64,000 bases of DNA from Umezawaea endophytica (lineage in GTDB: Bacteria; Actinomycetota; Actinomycetes; Mycobacteriales; Pseudonocardiaceae). The translations under genes were made by a program, and so were the position numbers. The DNA is taken from positions 222,141 to 286,140 of the forward strand of contig NZ_JANYMP010000010.1 of the NCBI RefSeq assembly GCF_025061645.1. The letters are read 5' to 3'. Each line of letters begins with the position of its first letter. Within the stretch, counting starts at the first letter, position 1. Positions 17,154-27,571 of the stretch are shown here, piece by piece. The notes beneath the pieces are model-generated. The model did not search any database, was not told where the DNA came from, and saw only the letters and a list, made by a program, of their open reading frames with translations.

Positions 17154-17502
17154 GTGGGTGCCACCTCCAAGCAGGGAATACCGGTGAGTCAAGTGGGTGA
17201 GAGCGCTCTCACACTCGGGACAGTAAACCGATTCAGGCGGACGCGGAAGGGTTACGTGGAAGAAACAACCCCGACATTGGGAAATAGAGGGGCACCAGGC
17301 CACCTTGTGCCGTCGACGTGATCGGGTCGAGCCGGTCGACGCTTGCGCTGAACTGCGCGGACGTGCTTCCCGGCAGGCCGTTCGACAGGGCGGGGAAGGC
17401 GAGCGCTACGCCGGACAGCCGCGTTCCCGGCCCGCTTCCGGACCAATTTCGGTGAATGGCGACAATGAGAATTCCGTGATGTTCGACACCCGGTGCCGAA
17501 AA
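17154..17502. other. Promoter region of the beta-helix glucanase gene
   Basis: About 350 gene-free bases between the glucanase start and the GH64 terminator. On the minus strand a TACTGT hexamer (17220-17225) lies just upstream of the palindromic operator and is a possible -10. The remainder (17226-17502) holds no gene that I can support. Confidence 0.5.
17197..17212 (-). promoter_or_regulatory. CebR/CelR-like (LacI-family) operator
   Basis: GTGAGAGCGCTCTCAC is a perfect 16-bp palindrome 44 bases upstream of the glucanase start. It resembles the TGGGAGCGCTCCCA sites of actinomycete CebR/CelR repressors, which respond to oligosaccharides. The same core is found upstream of the GH64 gene. Confidence 0.75.
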
Positions 17503-17541
17503 ACCCGGTGGGGCGCGTTCGAGAAACGCGCCCCACCGGGT
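17503..17541 (-). terminator. Rho-independent terminator of the GH64 gene
   Basis: A 17-bp perfect stem (17503-17519 with 17525-17541) and a 5-nt loop; read on the minus strand it is followed by a run of five T. It sits 22 bases after the GH64 stop and is the clearest terminator in the window. Confidence 0.9.
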
Positions 17542-17563
17542 GCAGGGATCATTCGGCAGGGAT

Positions 17564-18760
17564 TCAGAAGGACGTCAGGTCGATCGTGACCGAGCTCGGC
17601 ACGCCGTCGAACACGAGCGACTCGAAGTTGCCGACGTCGTCGAAGGCGAACCCGTAGGCCTTGCCGTCGACCATGTTGGCGTGGATCACCTTCGAGTAGT
17701 GGTCGGTGACGGGCCTGGTGTAGAACTCCTCGCCCTTGTAGGTCGGCTGGGTGTGCAGGAAACCCAGCGTGGAGCGGTGCAGCGCCGCGCACAGGGTGCG
17801 GGCGAGCGGGCCGACCACGTCGTCGTTCGGCGCGGCGAGCTTGCCGTCGCAGCCGAACACGTCCTTCGTCGAGGGCTGCGGGAACGACGCGACCTGCTTG
17901 CCGGTGGAGTCCTTGAACTGGAGGACGCCGTTGCCGTCGGTGCGGCCGGTGTACTTGAGGTTGGGCTGGAACTCGAACGGGACGACCGTCAGGTCGGTGT
18001 TCCGGTAGGTGTTCCAGGTGTCGGTCAGGTAGCCGTCGAGGTAGCCGGCGTCGAACCCGCCGTCGCCCTCGATCGCCAGCCGCGGCGCGAGCGCCCGCAG
18101 CCTCGTGCCGTCGGCGCGGGTGTGGACCAGCTTGCCCCAGTCGCCCGGCTCGTTCTCCAGCGCGTCGAGGATCGCGTCGCGCCCACCGGGCTTCAGCTCG
18201 CCCCTGGTGCTCGTGCCGCGCTCACCGGTAACCGACACCGAGTGCGGCACGGCGAACTGGTCGACCTGCGAGCTGTTGAGCCACAGGCCCGCGTCGTTGT
18301 AGGTGAACTCGCTCCAGTCGAACAGCACGTCGCGGTTCGGGTCGCCCGCGGCCCACGGAGCGGGCTGCACCAGGCCGCCGTCCTGCGCGAGCAGGAAGGT
18401 CAGCTTCTGGCCGAACGACATGTACATGCGGCCGGAGATCCCGCGGGGGAGCTGGATCGTCCTCGCCGAGCCGTTGGCCGGTCCGGCGATCGACACGTCC
18501 GGGGCGGGCGCCGGTGGGTTCGCGCCACCGCTCCACGCGGTGAACGCGCCCGCCTCATTGACGTAGCCGAGCTTTCCGCTGGCCAAGTCGGTGCCCAGCA
18601 CGTACAGGAACACTTCTTCGGAACGCCCCGAGTTGTTCGCGACGCTCAACGGCAGCAGGGTCGGCGGCTGCGCCGCCTGGGCCGTCGCGGCTGCGCCGAG
18701 TACCACGGGAACGCTCACCACCAGCGCGGTGAGCAGGTGGAGCAAATTCCGGGTGCGCAC
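17564..18760 (-). CDS. Secreted GH64 beta-1,3-glucanase
   Basis: A 398-residue secreted enzyme. The GTG at 18760 opens a Sec signal (LLHLLTALVVSVPVVLG) cleaved near TAQA. The body matches GH64 laminaripentaose-producing beta-1,3-glucanases: Glu151 in DWSEFTYNDAG and Asp167 in SSQVDQF have the 16-residue spacing of the catalytic Glu/Asp pair known in the family (Glu154/Asp170 of the Streptomyces matensis enzyme), and the C-terminal half holds KVIHANMVDGKAYGFAFDDV. There is no added carbohydrate-binding module. It has its own promoter with a CebR-like operator and a strong terminator, and acts with the CBM56 beta-helix protein on beta-1,3-glucan. Confidence 0.9.
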   Translation of the reverse strand: MRTRNLLHLLTALVVSVPVVLGAAATAQAAQPPTLLPLSVANNSGRSEEVFLYVLGTDLASGKLGYVNEAGAFTAWSGGANPPAPAPDVSIAGPANGSARTIQLPRGISGRMYMSFGQKLTFLLAQDGGLVQPAPWAAGDPNRDVLFDWSEFTYNDAGLWLNSSQVDQFAVPHSVSVTGERGTSTRGELKPGGRDAILDALENEPGDWGKLVHTRADGTRLRALAPRLAIEGDGGFDAGYLDGYLTDTWNTYRNTDLTVVPFEFQPNLKYTGRTDGNGVLQFKDSTGKQVASFPQPSTKDVFGCDGKLAAPNDDVVGPLARTLCAALHRSTLGFLHTQPTYKGEEFYTRPVTDHYSKVIHANMVDGKAYGFAFDDVGNFESLVFDGVPSSVTIDLTSF

Positions 18761-18796
18761 AGGCCACTCCAATCCCCGGCGAACCGGGTATTCATC

Positions 18797-18811
18797 GTGA
18801 GAGCGCTCTCC
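18797..18811 (-). promoter_or_regulatory. CebR/CelR-like operator upstream of GH64
   Basis: The perfect 12-bp palindrome GAGAGCGCTCTC (18799-18810) within GTGAGAGCGCTCTCC lies about 37 bases upstream of the GH64 start and is identical in its core to the site at 17197-17212. This places the two glucanase genes in one LacI-family regulon. Confidence 0.75.
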
Positions 18812-18974
18812 TGAGGAGCACGTCCCATGGTTGGAGCGTCGGACGACGAAGGTCAAGAGCGACCGCCTGGTCCTGTGGTCTGAAACCTGTGGACCGAAAA
18901 GTGTTTATCCGCGCAGATCGCGGGCGTGGGGCCGGTTCTGGACGTGCGGGATTGGTGCGGCGAGACTGTGGTGC

Positions 18975-19460
18975 ATGACCACCTCAGAGGCCTGCGCGGT
19001 CGCGCACGGCGACGCCCCGGCGGAGTCCACCGAACGGACGCTCGTGGCCGTGTTCGCCTCACCCGTCGCCCGCTACCTGCTCGCCTACGGCGCCGACCTC
19101 GGCTACCGCGTGCTGCTCGTCGACCCCGACCCGGAGCGCGACGGCGCCGACGCCTTCCCCGACCTCGACGACCGCACGGACGTCGTGGTGACCGACCACC
19201 ACCGGCCCGAACTCGGCGAGGTCCTGCGCGACGCGCTCGCTGGCCGGTCGCGTTGGATCGGCGTCCTGGGCAACCCGCGCCACCCCGGCCCGCACGTCGA
19301 AGCGCTGGCCGCGATCGGCGTCGCCGAAGCCGACGTCGCGCGCGTGCACCGGCCCGTCGGGCTGAACATCGGCTCCCGGACGCCGCCGGAGATCGCCATC
19401 GCCACGCTCGCGGGCCTGATCGCCGAGCGCACCGGCCGACCGGGGGGCTTCGACTTCTAG
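18975..19460 (+). CDS. XdhC/CoxF-like Rossmann-domain protein
   Basis: A 161-residue protein made up only of the C-terminal XdhC domain: VAVFASPVARYLLAYGADLGYRVLLVDPD (Rossmann start, given here in part), then VVVTDHH and VHRPVGLNIGSRTPPEIAIAT, the conserved XdhC_C segment. Full XdhC proteins insert sulfurated molybdenum cofactor into xanthine dehydrogenase and carry an extra N-terminal domain, absent here. No molybdoenzyme subunits are in the window, so it is an orphan. It ends in a CTAG shared with the convergent membrane-protein gene. Confidence 0.8.
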   Translation: MTTSEACAVAHGDAPAESTERTLVAVFASPVARYLLAYGADLGYRVLLVDPDPERDGADAFPDLDDRTDVVVTDHHRPELGEVLRDALAGRSRWIGVLGNPRHPGPHVEALAAIGVAEADVARVHRPVGLNIGSRTPPEIAIATLAGLIAERTGRPGGFDF

Positions 19461-20077
19461 CTCACGTCCCCGAGGATCGCCTCGCCCTTGGTCAGCCAGG
19501 CGAAGCCGAACGCCAGGATCGCCGCCGACTCCAGCCACAGCGCCAGGTGCAGTTCGGTGTGGGGGAGCAGGTTCACCACCACGATCAGCGCGAGGCACGC
19601 GAGGATCACCCACCCGCACACCACGTACACGCGGTTGCGCTGGACCTTGCGCGTCGTCGGCCGAGTCTGGTCCGACTTCGTGAACAGGACCAGGCAGAAG
19701 TACGCGAGCGCCAGGAAGAACACCGCCGCGAACACCAGGTGCACCACCCCGACGACACCCTCCACGGGCGTGTGGGTGTCGGGCGGGGTCGTGGGGAACA
19801 GCGCCACCCCGACAGCCGCGATCCCCGCGGCCGTCGCCGTGAGGTTGTCGAGCAGGTCGTAACCCCGGTAGGACAGCAGGAACGCCCCGACCGCGCACAT
19901 GGCGCCGATGAAGACGTCCCGCATCGGGCTGTGGTAGTAGCCGCTGATCGAGTCCAGGAACACGCCGTCGGTCACCAGCACCCCGAACACCAGCACCACC
20001 GGCAGGCCGACGCCGACCAGGCCGATCGCCCGTCGCAGGAACAGGTACGAGTGGACGAGCGAGTCCTGCTGGCTCAT
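19457..20077 (-). CDS. DUF998-like integral membrane protein
   Basis: A 206-residue protein with about six hydrophobic helices (approximately 17-38, 52-70, 78-92, 107-128, 147-166 and 172-192) and the loop SISGYYHSPMRD after helix 1. The hydrophobic layout resembles DUF998-type membrane proteins, whose role is unknown. The ATG at 20077 is preceded by GGAGGC on the minus strand. Its stop codon overlaps that of the XdhC-like gene by 4 bases, so the two converge without a terminator. Confidence 0.7.
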   Translation of the reverse strand: MSQQDSLVHSYLFLRRAIGLVGVGLPVVLVFGVLVTDGVFLDSISGYYHSPMRDVFIGAMCAVGAFLLSYRGYDLLDNLTATAAGIAAVGVALFPTTPPDTHTPVEGVVGVVHLVFAAVFFLALAYFCLVLFTKSDQTRPTTRKVQRNRVYVVCGWVILACLALIVVVNLLPHTELHLALWLESAAILAFGFAWLTKGEAILGDVS

Positions 20078-20218
20078 GGCCGCCTCCGCTGAAGGGTCGC
20101 TACCGAGTAGATCGGCACGGTACGGACCGCGTGCAAGCCGCCATCGGGGTGTTCCGCGCATAACGTTCCCGCCCTGGCGTCGTTGGACAGGGCAGACCCG
20201 ACGCGAGAGGGGCTGGGA

Positions 20219-21073
20219 ATGCTGCTCGAGGACGGCACCGAGCTGAACGTGGTGCGCTCCGGTGATCCGGACGCCCCGGTGACCGTGGTGCTGGTGCACG
20301 GCTACGCCCTCGACCACCGCACGTGGTGGCGCGTGGTCGACGGGCTGAGCCCGATCTGCCAGGTCGTCGCGTACGACCACCGGGGGCACGGCAGGTCCGA
20401 CCCGGCCACGAAGGAGACCGCCACCATCGAACGGCTGGCCGACGACCTCGGTGAGCTGCTGGAACGCGCAGTCCCCACCGGTCAGGTCGTCCTCGTGGGG
20501 CACTCGATGGGCGGCATGGCCGTGCTGGCGATGGCCGAACGGCGTCCTCGGCTCTACCGGCAGCGCGTCGCGGGTGTCGTGTTCGTCTCGACGGCGACCA
20601 CCGGCCTGGCGGAGACGGCGCTGGCGTGGCCGAAGGCCGTCGGCAAGCTGGTGCGCGAGCTGGAACGGGCCTTCGGCCCGATCGTGCGGGCCGTCCGCGA
20701 GAAGATCGAGCCGACTAAGACGGCGGGCCTGCGGTGGTGGCTGTTCGGCGACCAGCCGCGCGCCGAGGACGTCGAGCTGACCGCCGAGGTGGTCTGGGCG
20801 CACTGGCCCGCGACCGTCGCCCTGTTCCGGCCTGCGGTCGACCGCTACGACCGCGAGGCGGCGCTCACGGTGGCGGGGGAGAAGCCCGTCGTCGCGATCG
20901 TCGGCGACGAGGACAGGCTGTGCCCCGAGTCGAACGCGCGAGACCTGGCCGGGGTCGTGGGCGGGGAAGCGCTGGTCGTGCCGGACGCCGGGCACATGCT
21001 CCCGCTGGAACGACCCGACGAAATTATCGCCTGCGTTGCGAAATTCGTGAACTCGGAGTCCCGCGTTCGGTGA
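20219..21073 (+). CDS. Alpha/beta hydrolase
   Basis: A 284-residue alpha/beta-fold hydrolase with the oxyanion motif VHGYALDH, the YDHRGHGRSD segment, the nucleophile elbow GHSMGG and a C-terminal catalytic His in PDAGHMLPLERPDE; the acid is likely the Asp in AIVGDEDRLCP. A helical lid occupies about 140-215. The family covers esterases, haloperoxidases and lactonases, and no substrate can be given. The ATG at 20219 has GAGAGGGG 8 bases upstream. It is transcribed divergently from the membrane protein and followed closely by the Imm1-like gene. Confidence 0.88.
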   Translation: MLLEDGTELNVVRSGDPDAPVTVVLVHGYALDHRTWWRVVDGLSPICQVVAYDHRGHGRSDPATKETATIERLADDLGELLERAVPTGQVVLVGHSMGGMAVLAMAERRPRLYRQRVAGVVFVSTATTGLAETALAWPKAVGKLVRELERAFGPIVRAVREKIEPTKTAGLRWWLFGDQPRAEDVELTAEVVWAHWPATVALFRPAVDRYDREAALTVAGEKPVVAIVGDEDRLCPESNARDLAGVVGGEALVVPDAGHMLPLERPDEIIACVAKFVNSESRVR

Positions 21074-21093
21074 TGGCCGGTTAGGGTTCTGCC

Positions 21094-21507
21094 ATGGTGG
21101 CCCTGAACGCCTGGTACGGCGACGAGTTGATCAGCCTTCGTGGCGCTGACGACCTGGACGTGTTGCTCGACCGGATGACCCGCGAACACGCGGCAGCCCA
21201 AGCACCCCCGCTGCTCCAGATCTCCCGGAGAGAGCGGGGGTCGTGGGCGATCCTGCACGTCGGACTGAACCACAACCGCGGCGTAGTCGGGCACACCGAC
21301 AAGTCCGGGGCCGTGATCAGCACGAACGGCACCCCGGCGAACGGTCGTGACCTCACCTACGACCACCGCGGGGAGCCGCACCCGATGCCGTCCAACGCGG
21401 AAGTCCCCGCGGCCAACGTCCGTCAGGCCGCGCACGACTTCCTGCGCACGGACGGCGCCCGCCCGACGTGCGTCCAGTGGCAGGTCACGGTCTCCCCGGC
21501 CGACTGA
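21094..21507 (+). CDS. Imm1-family immunity protein (orphan)
   Basis: A 137-residue protein with Imm1 landmarks: an N-terminal YGDELISL and LLDRMTREH region, WAILHVGLNHNRGVV, then PMPSNAEVPAANVRQAAHDF and GARPTCVQWQ at the end. Imm1 proteins neutralise polymorphic-toxin nucleases and deaminases and are normally encoded right behind the toxin. No toxin gene is next to it here; the upstream neighbour is an alpha/beta hydrolase 20 bases away. It could be an orphan kept against toxins of competitors. Family call is good; partner is unknown. Confidence 0.78.
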   Translation: MVALNAWYGDELISLRGADDLDVLLDRMTREHAAAQAPPLLQISRRERGSWAILHVGLNHNRGVVGHTDKSGAVISTNGTPANGRDLTYDHRGEPHPMPSNAEVPAANVRQAAHDFLRTDGARPTCVQWQVTVSPAD

Positions 21508-21520
21508 CCCACCCGTCCTC

Positions 21521-21554
21521 TCCGGACGGTGCCCACCGTCGTGCACCGTCCGGA
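21521..21554 (+). terminator. Terminator after the Imm1 gene
   Basis: A 12-bp perfect stem (21521-21532 with 21543-21554) starting 13 bases after the stop codon. Confidence 0.7.
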
Positions 21555-21596
21555 CCTACTCCCTCACTCCAGGTGGGACGATCCACCCCGGAGCAC

Positions 21597-21637
21597 GTCT
21601 GAGCCCCCTCGACCACCGCGGTCGAGGGGGCTCAGAC
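21597..21637. terminator. Terminator of the OYE gene (bidirectional)
   Basis: A 17-bp perfect stem (21597-21613 with 21621-21637) and a 7-nt loop, 15 bases beyond the end of the minus-strand oxidoreductase gene; it also backs up the Imm1 terminator. Confidence 0.85.
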
Positions 21638-21652
21638 ATGTGCTCGCCGACG

Positions 21653-22723
21653 TCAGCCCTTCAGCGTCGGGTAGTCCAGGTAGCCGGTGTGGTCGCCACC
21701 GAAGAAGGTCGAGGGGTCCGGGTTCTCGTACGGGCCCTGCGTCGCCAGCCGGGCGGGCAGGTCCGGGTTCGCCAGGTACGACGAGCCGAAGGCGACGAGG
21801 TCGGCGCCGACGTCCTCCAGCGCGTCGTGGGCCGCCTCGTGCGGGGCCAGGGGGTTGGCGTCGCGGTGGGGGTTGAGCACCAGCGTGTGCGGCCACGCGG
21901 CGCGCAGTTCCCTGGTCAGCTCGCGGTTGCCCGCGACCTCCATGATGTGCAGGTAGGCCAGCGGCAGGTCGCGCAGCGCCTCCAGCAGCGCGAGGTACAG
22001 CTCGCGGGAGTCGCCCTCCTCGATGCCCTGGATCAGGTTCGCGGGGGAGATGCGCAGCGCGGTCCGCTCCGGCCCGATGGCGTCGGCCACCGCGCGGACG
22101 ACCTCGACCGCGTACTTGATGCGGCCCTGCACCGAGCCGCCCCACTCGTCGGTGCGCTGGTTCACGCTGACCGACAGGAACTGCTGCGCCAGGTAGCCGT
22201 TGGCGCCGTGGATCTCCACGCCGTCGAACCCGGCGGCGACGGCGTTGCGGGCCGCTGCCACGTGGTCCTGGATGATGTCCACGATCTCGTCGTGCGTGAG
22301 CGCGCGGGGCGTCACGTAGTCCTGCGGGCCGGTGTAGGTGAACACCTGGCCCTCCGGGCGCACGGCGGACGGCGCGACCGGGTGGAACCCGGCGATCTCC
22401 GGGTGGCCGATGCGGCCGGAGTGCATGATCTGGGCGAAGAACGCCGCGCCGTTGGCCTGCGCGGCCTTGACGACCGGCTTCCAGCTCTCGACCTGCTCCT
22501 CGGTGTGCAGGCCCGGCGTGTTCGTGTAGCCCTGGCCGGACAGGCTCGGCTGGATGCCCTCGGTGACGATCAGCGCGGCGGTGGAGCGCTGGCCGTAGTA
22601 CTGCGCCATCAGGTCCGTCGCGTGGCCCTCGCGGGTCGCGCGGCTCCGCGTCATGGGCGCCATCGCGATCCGGTTCGCGGTCTTGACGGCACCGACGGTG
22701 GTCTCTTCGAACAGCCTGCTCAT
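21653..22723 (-). CDS. Old Yellow Enzyme family alkene reductase (NemA-like)
   Basis: A 356-residue FMN-dependent oxidoreductase of the Old Yellow Enzyme family. It starts SRLFEETTVG, has NRIAMAPMTRSRA (FMN site), the substrate-binding EIHGANGYLAQQFLS with the His/Asn pair, the RTDEWGGSVQGRIKY signature, and the C-terminal GADLVAFGSSYLANPDLP phosphate-binding region. It reduces activated C=C bonds with NADPH, often in detoxification of electrophiles. The ATG at 22723 follows GGAG at a good distance; a second ATG at 22747 is possible. It is divergent from a MarR regulator, which probably controls it. Confidence 0.92.
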   Translation of the reverse strand: MSRLFEETTVGAVKTANRIAMAPMTRSRATREGHATDLMAQYYGQRSTAALIVTEGIQPSLSGQGYTNTPGLHTEEQVESWKPVVKAAQANGAAFFAQIMHSGRIGHPEIAGFHPVAPSAVRPEGQVFTYTGPQDYVTPRALTHDEIVDIIQDHVAAARNAVAAGFDGVEIHGANGYLAQQFLSVSVNQRTDEWGGSVQGRIKYAVEVVRAVADAIGPERTALRISPANLIQGIEEGDSRELYLALLEALRDLPLAYLHIMEVAGNRELTRELRAAWPHTLVLNPHRDANPLAPHEAAHDALEDVGADLVAFGSSYLANPDLPARLATQGPYENPDPSTFFGGDHTGYLDYPTLKG

Positions 22724-22899
22724 GGTCTTCTGCTCCTGTTGTGTCACCTCGGCCGTCAGAGCCGGCCGGGGAAGTATCCGAGTCGTGAGAGGGGCACCAC
22801 GAGTTCGCGCTCCTCGTGGGCGAAGCGCGGCGGCAGCGCGGTGAGCCCGACGGCGGCGTCCGGTCCTGCTCGCTCCGACATGTCCCGCCCCCCCTCAAG

Positions 22900-22917
22900 T
22901 ACGTTGTCCCCAACATA
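22900..22917. promoter_or_regulatory. Probable MarR operator
   Basis: An inverted repeat with arms TACGTTG (22900-22906) and CAACATA (22911-22917), matching at 6 of 7 positions, in the divergent intergenic region between the OYE and MarR genes. Control of both genes is inferred. Confidence 0.55.
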
Positions 22918-22987
22918 GTCTGTCCAGCAGAACATCTGTCAAGTCGAAAATATGCCCGAGCGACTAAATGCGGTGTAAGCTGCGGTT

Positions 22988-23503
22988 ATGGCGATCGAGC
23001 GGTGTCACGAACTGGTGGAGGGGGACGCGCTGCGCCGCGACTTCGGCTGGGCGCTCGGGGTCGTCTTCCGCGCGTACCTCAAGGCAGGCAACGAGGCCAC
23101 GGGCACGTTGCCCGGCGGCCCGCGCGGTCACCAGGTGCTGGAGGCGGCCACCAGGCAGCCGCCGGTGAGCCAGAGCGTGATCGCGCAGGAGATCGGCTGC
23201 GACCGCACGGTCATGACGTACCTGCTGGACGACCTGGAGCGCGAGGGTCTGCTCACCCGCCGCCCCGACCCGGCCGACCGGCGCAGCCGCCAGGTCGTCG
23301 CCACGGACAAGGGCGTCGAACGCCTGGAGCGGCTGCGCGAGCTGATCATGCGCGCCCAGGACTTCGTGCTCCAGGACCTGGACGAGGCCGACCGGCAGAC
23401 CCTGCGCTGCCTCATGCAGCGCTCGGCGCTCAGGCTCGACTCGCTCGACCCGACGGCCCCCTGCAACGTCGTCCGGGACATCGCCGCCGCCGACCAGGCG
23501 TAG
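22988..23503 (+). CDS. MarR-family transcriptional regulator
   Basis: A 171-residue regulator with the MarR winged helix: SQSVIAQEIGCDRTVMTYLLDDLEREGLL (recognition part) and the wing RRPDPADRRSRQVVATDKG. N- and C-terminal helices for dimerisation flank it. It is divergent from the Old Yellow Enzyme gene, the common arrangement for repressors that sense electrophiles or small aromatics and derepress a reductase. The ATG at 22988 is used; no strong ribosome-binding site is visible, so the mRNA could be nearly leaderless. Confidence 0.9.
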   Translation: MAIERCHELVEGDALRRDFGWALGVVFRAYLKAGNEATGTLPGGPRGHQVLEAATRQPPVSQSVIAQEIGCDRTVMTYLLDDLEREGLLTRRPDPADRRSRQVVATDKGVERLERLRELIMRAQDFVLQDLDEADRQTLRCLMQRSALRLDSLDPTAPCNVVRDIAAADQA

Positions 23504-23528
23504 CCCACCTTCCATTGAATCAGCTCTT

Positions 23529-23540
23529 ACTTATATAAGT
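23529..23540. promoter_or_regulatory. Perfect AT-only-centre palindrome upstream of the SRPBCC gene
   Basis: ACTTATATAAGT is a perfect 12-bp palindrome in an otherwise GC-rich region, 58 bases upstream of the SRPBCC start. It is a good candidate for an ArsR- or TetR-type operator overlapping the promoter. Confidence 0.55.
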
Positions 23541-23597
23541 CCCATCTGTCAGACTGGGCCGCGCACACGGCACCGCACGACGGGAGAGGGACCACCG

Positions 23598-24218
23598 ATG
23601 ATCGACATCGCCGACCACCTGAAGGCCGTCCACCGCGAGGTGGGCAGGCAGACCAGCACCAGCGGCGAGGTCGTCAGCGTCCTGCTGCGGCGCGACTACG
23701 ACGCCCACGTCGACGACGTCTGGGACGCGCTGACCGACCCCGACCGCCTCAAGCGCTGGTTCCTCCCGATCAGCGGCGACCTGCGGGTGGGCGGCTCGTT
23801 CCAGTTGGAGGGCAACGCGGGCGGCGACATCCTCACCTGCGACCCGCCGACCCTGCTGAAGGTCACCTTCGGCGGCCCGACCAGCGTCGTGGAACTGCGC
23901 CTCACCGCCACCGGCGACGACACCACCACGCTGGAACTCGACCACACCGTGCCCGTCGAGGTGGCGGGCAGCGGCGCGGGCGCCCTCTACGTCGGCCCCG
24001 GCTGGGACAGCGCCTTCCTGGCCCTCGCCCTGTTCCTCGACGACCGGACCACCGAGGACCCGGCGGAGTCCGCGAACTCCCCGGAGGTCCAGGAGTTCTC
24101 CCGCCAGTCGGTCCACGCCTGGGCGACCGTCGTGCGGGAGTCCGGCACCGCGACGGCGGACGAGATCACCGCGGCCACCGAGGTGTCACTGGCCCAGTTC
24201 GCCCCCACCGAGCCCTGA
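23598..24218 (+). CDS. SRPBCC/AHSA1-domain protein
   Basis: A 206-residue START-like (SRPBCC, AHSA1) protein: YDAHVDDVWDALTDPDRLKRWFLP is the classic opening, followed by GGSFQLEGNAGGDIL and TTLELDHTVP strands, and a long C-terminal helix region (about 160-200). Such proteins bind hydrophobic ligands and in actinomycetes are often encoded beside an ArsR repressor; no ArsR gene is adjacent. GGGAGAGGGA precedes the ATG. It converges on the XRE regulator. Confidence 0.85.
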   Translation: MIDIADHLKAVHREVGRQTSTSGEVVSVLLRRDYDAHVDDVWDALTDPDRLKRWFLPISGDLRVGGSFQLEGNAGGDILTCDPPTLLKVTFGGPTSVVELRLTATGDDTTTLELDHTVPVEVAGSGAGALYVGPGWDSAFLALALFLDDRTTEDPAESANSPEVQEFSRQSVHAWATVVRESGTATADEITAATEVSLAQFAPTEP

Positions 24219-24222
24219 CAGC

Positions 24223-24258
24223 GGGCGCCCGCCTGCGCTCACGCCCCGGCGGGCGCCC
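24223..24258. terminator. Terminator between SRPBCC and XRE genes
   Basis: An 11-bp stem (24223-24233 with 24248-24258); its right arm lies in the last codons of the XRE gene. Confidence 0.5.
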
Positions 24259-25021
24259 CACCGTGCAGGTCGGCCAGCTCGCCGATGACCTCGCGCGACC
24301 GCACGACGTCGAGCGCCACCGCCGCGACCCCCTCCACCGCGGCCCGGTACCTCGCCACGTGCTCGGGGTTCTCCAGGAACACGTCGGCCACCATGCTCTC
24401 CAGGTGCACCACCGCCCGCCCGTCGGTGGCGTCGAGCAGCGCGAACGAGCCCGGCACACCGGCGTGCGCGCCCGCCCCGGTCGGCACCACCCGCACCTCG
24501 GCGGGCGCCAGCAGCAGGTGCATCAACTGGTCGTGCATCACCGCGCGCCCGCCGACGGGCCTGAGCAGCACCTGCTCCTCCAGGTAGAACACGGCTCTCC
24601 CACGCCGGGGCGGCGCCACCGCTCCGAGCGCCCGCGCGTACCCCGGTGTCCGGAGTGGACCGGGGACGACCATGCACGCGTAGTGCGTGACCGCCGTCGA
24701 CCGGTCGTGCTCCGCCGTCGCGGTCCGCCCGTCGTCCCCGAACGGCCGGACCCACGTGTCCTTCCCGGACTCGCGGCTCAACTCCACCAGCCTGGCGAAC
24801 TCGGCGCCCCGGACCCTGCACAGCGCCAGGTACGCCGCCACGTCCGTGTCCGACGCGCCGCGCACACCGCTCTCCAGCTTCGACACCTTGCCGAGGCTCC
24901 ACCCGAGCGCCGCGGCGAGCAGGCCGCTGCGCCACCCGGCCGCCATCCGCTTGTCCCTGAGTTCGCTGCCCAGCCTGCGACTCCGCGTCGTGGACTCCCG
25001 CCTCGGCTCCTGTTCGGACAT
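24239..25021 (-). CDS. XRE-family regulator with DUF5753 (Scr1-like)
   Basis: A 260-residue actinomycete regulator: a helix-turn-helix at about 18-70 (LGSELRDKRMAAGW, GWSLGKVSKLESGVR) and a C-terminal DUF5753 domain (about 85-250) with VPGPLRTPGYARAL and VFLENPEHVARYRAAVEGV. Such proteins are typically found with a small DUF397 partner and act in development or antibiotic control; no DUF397 gene is seen here. The recognition region contains LLAAALGWSLGKV rather than the usual SQxxLA, a moderate divergence. The ATG at 25021 has GGGGGG upstream as possible Shine-Dalgarno. Confidence 0.88.
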   Translation of the reverse strand: MSEQEPRRESTTRSRRLGSELRDKRMAAGWRSGLLAAALGWSLGKVSKLESGVRGASDTDVAAYLALCRVRGAEFARLVELSRESGKDTWVRPFGDDGRTATAEHDRSTAVTHYACMVVPGPLRTPGYARALGAVAPPRRGRAVFYLEEQVLLRPVGGRAVMHDQLMHLLLAPAEVRVVPTGAGAHAGVPGSFALLDATDGRAVVHLESMVADVFLENPEHVARYRAAVEGVAAVALDVVRSREVIGELADLHGGAPAGA

Positions 25022-25082
25022 ACCGCCCCCCTCTCGTGCAGCTCGGGTGGACAGTAGCGGCGAGCACCGACAAGAACCGGCG

Positions 25083-27476
<2,394 letters not shown>

Positions 27477-27571
27477 CGTGTCTCCATCCGTCGGGCGGGG
27501 TCGCCTCGCTCGTGCCGGTGTGCTCGGTGGCCGTCAGCCCGGCCCGGTGCCGCCGGGCCGGGGTCGGGCGG

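Noticed and set aside
24239-25021. A small DUF397 partner gene beside the XRE/DUF5753 regulator
   Set aside because: Neither flank contains a short frame with DUF397-like features; the neighbouring frames are shadows.
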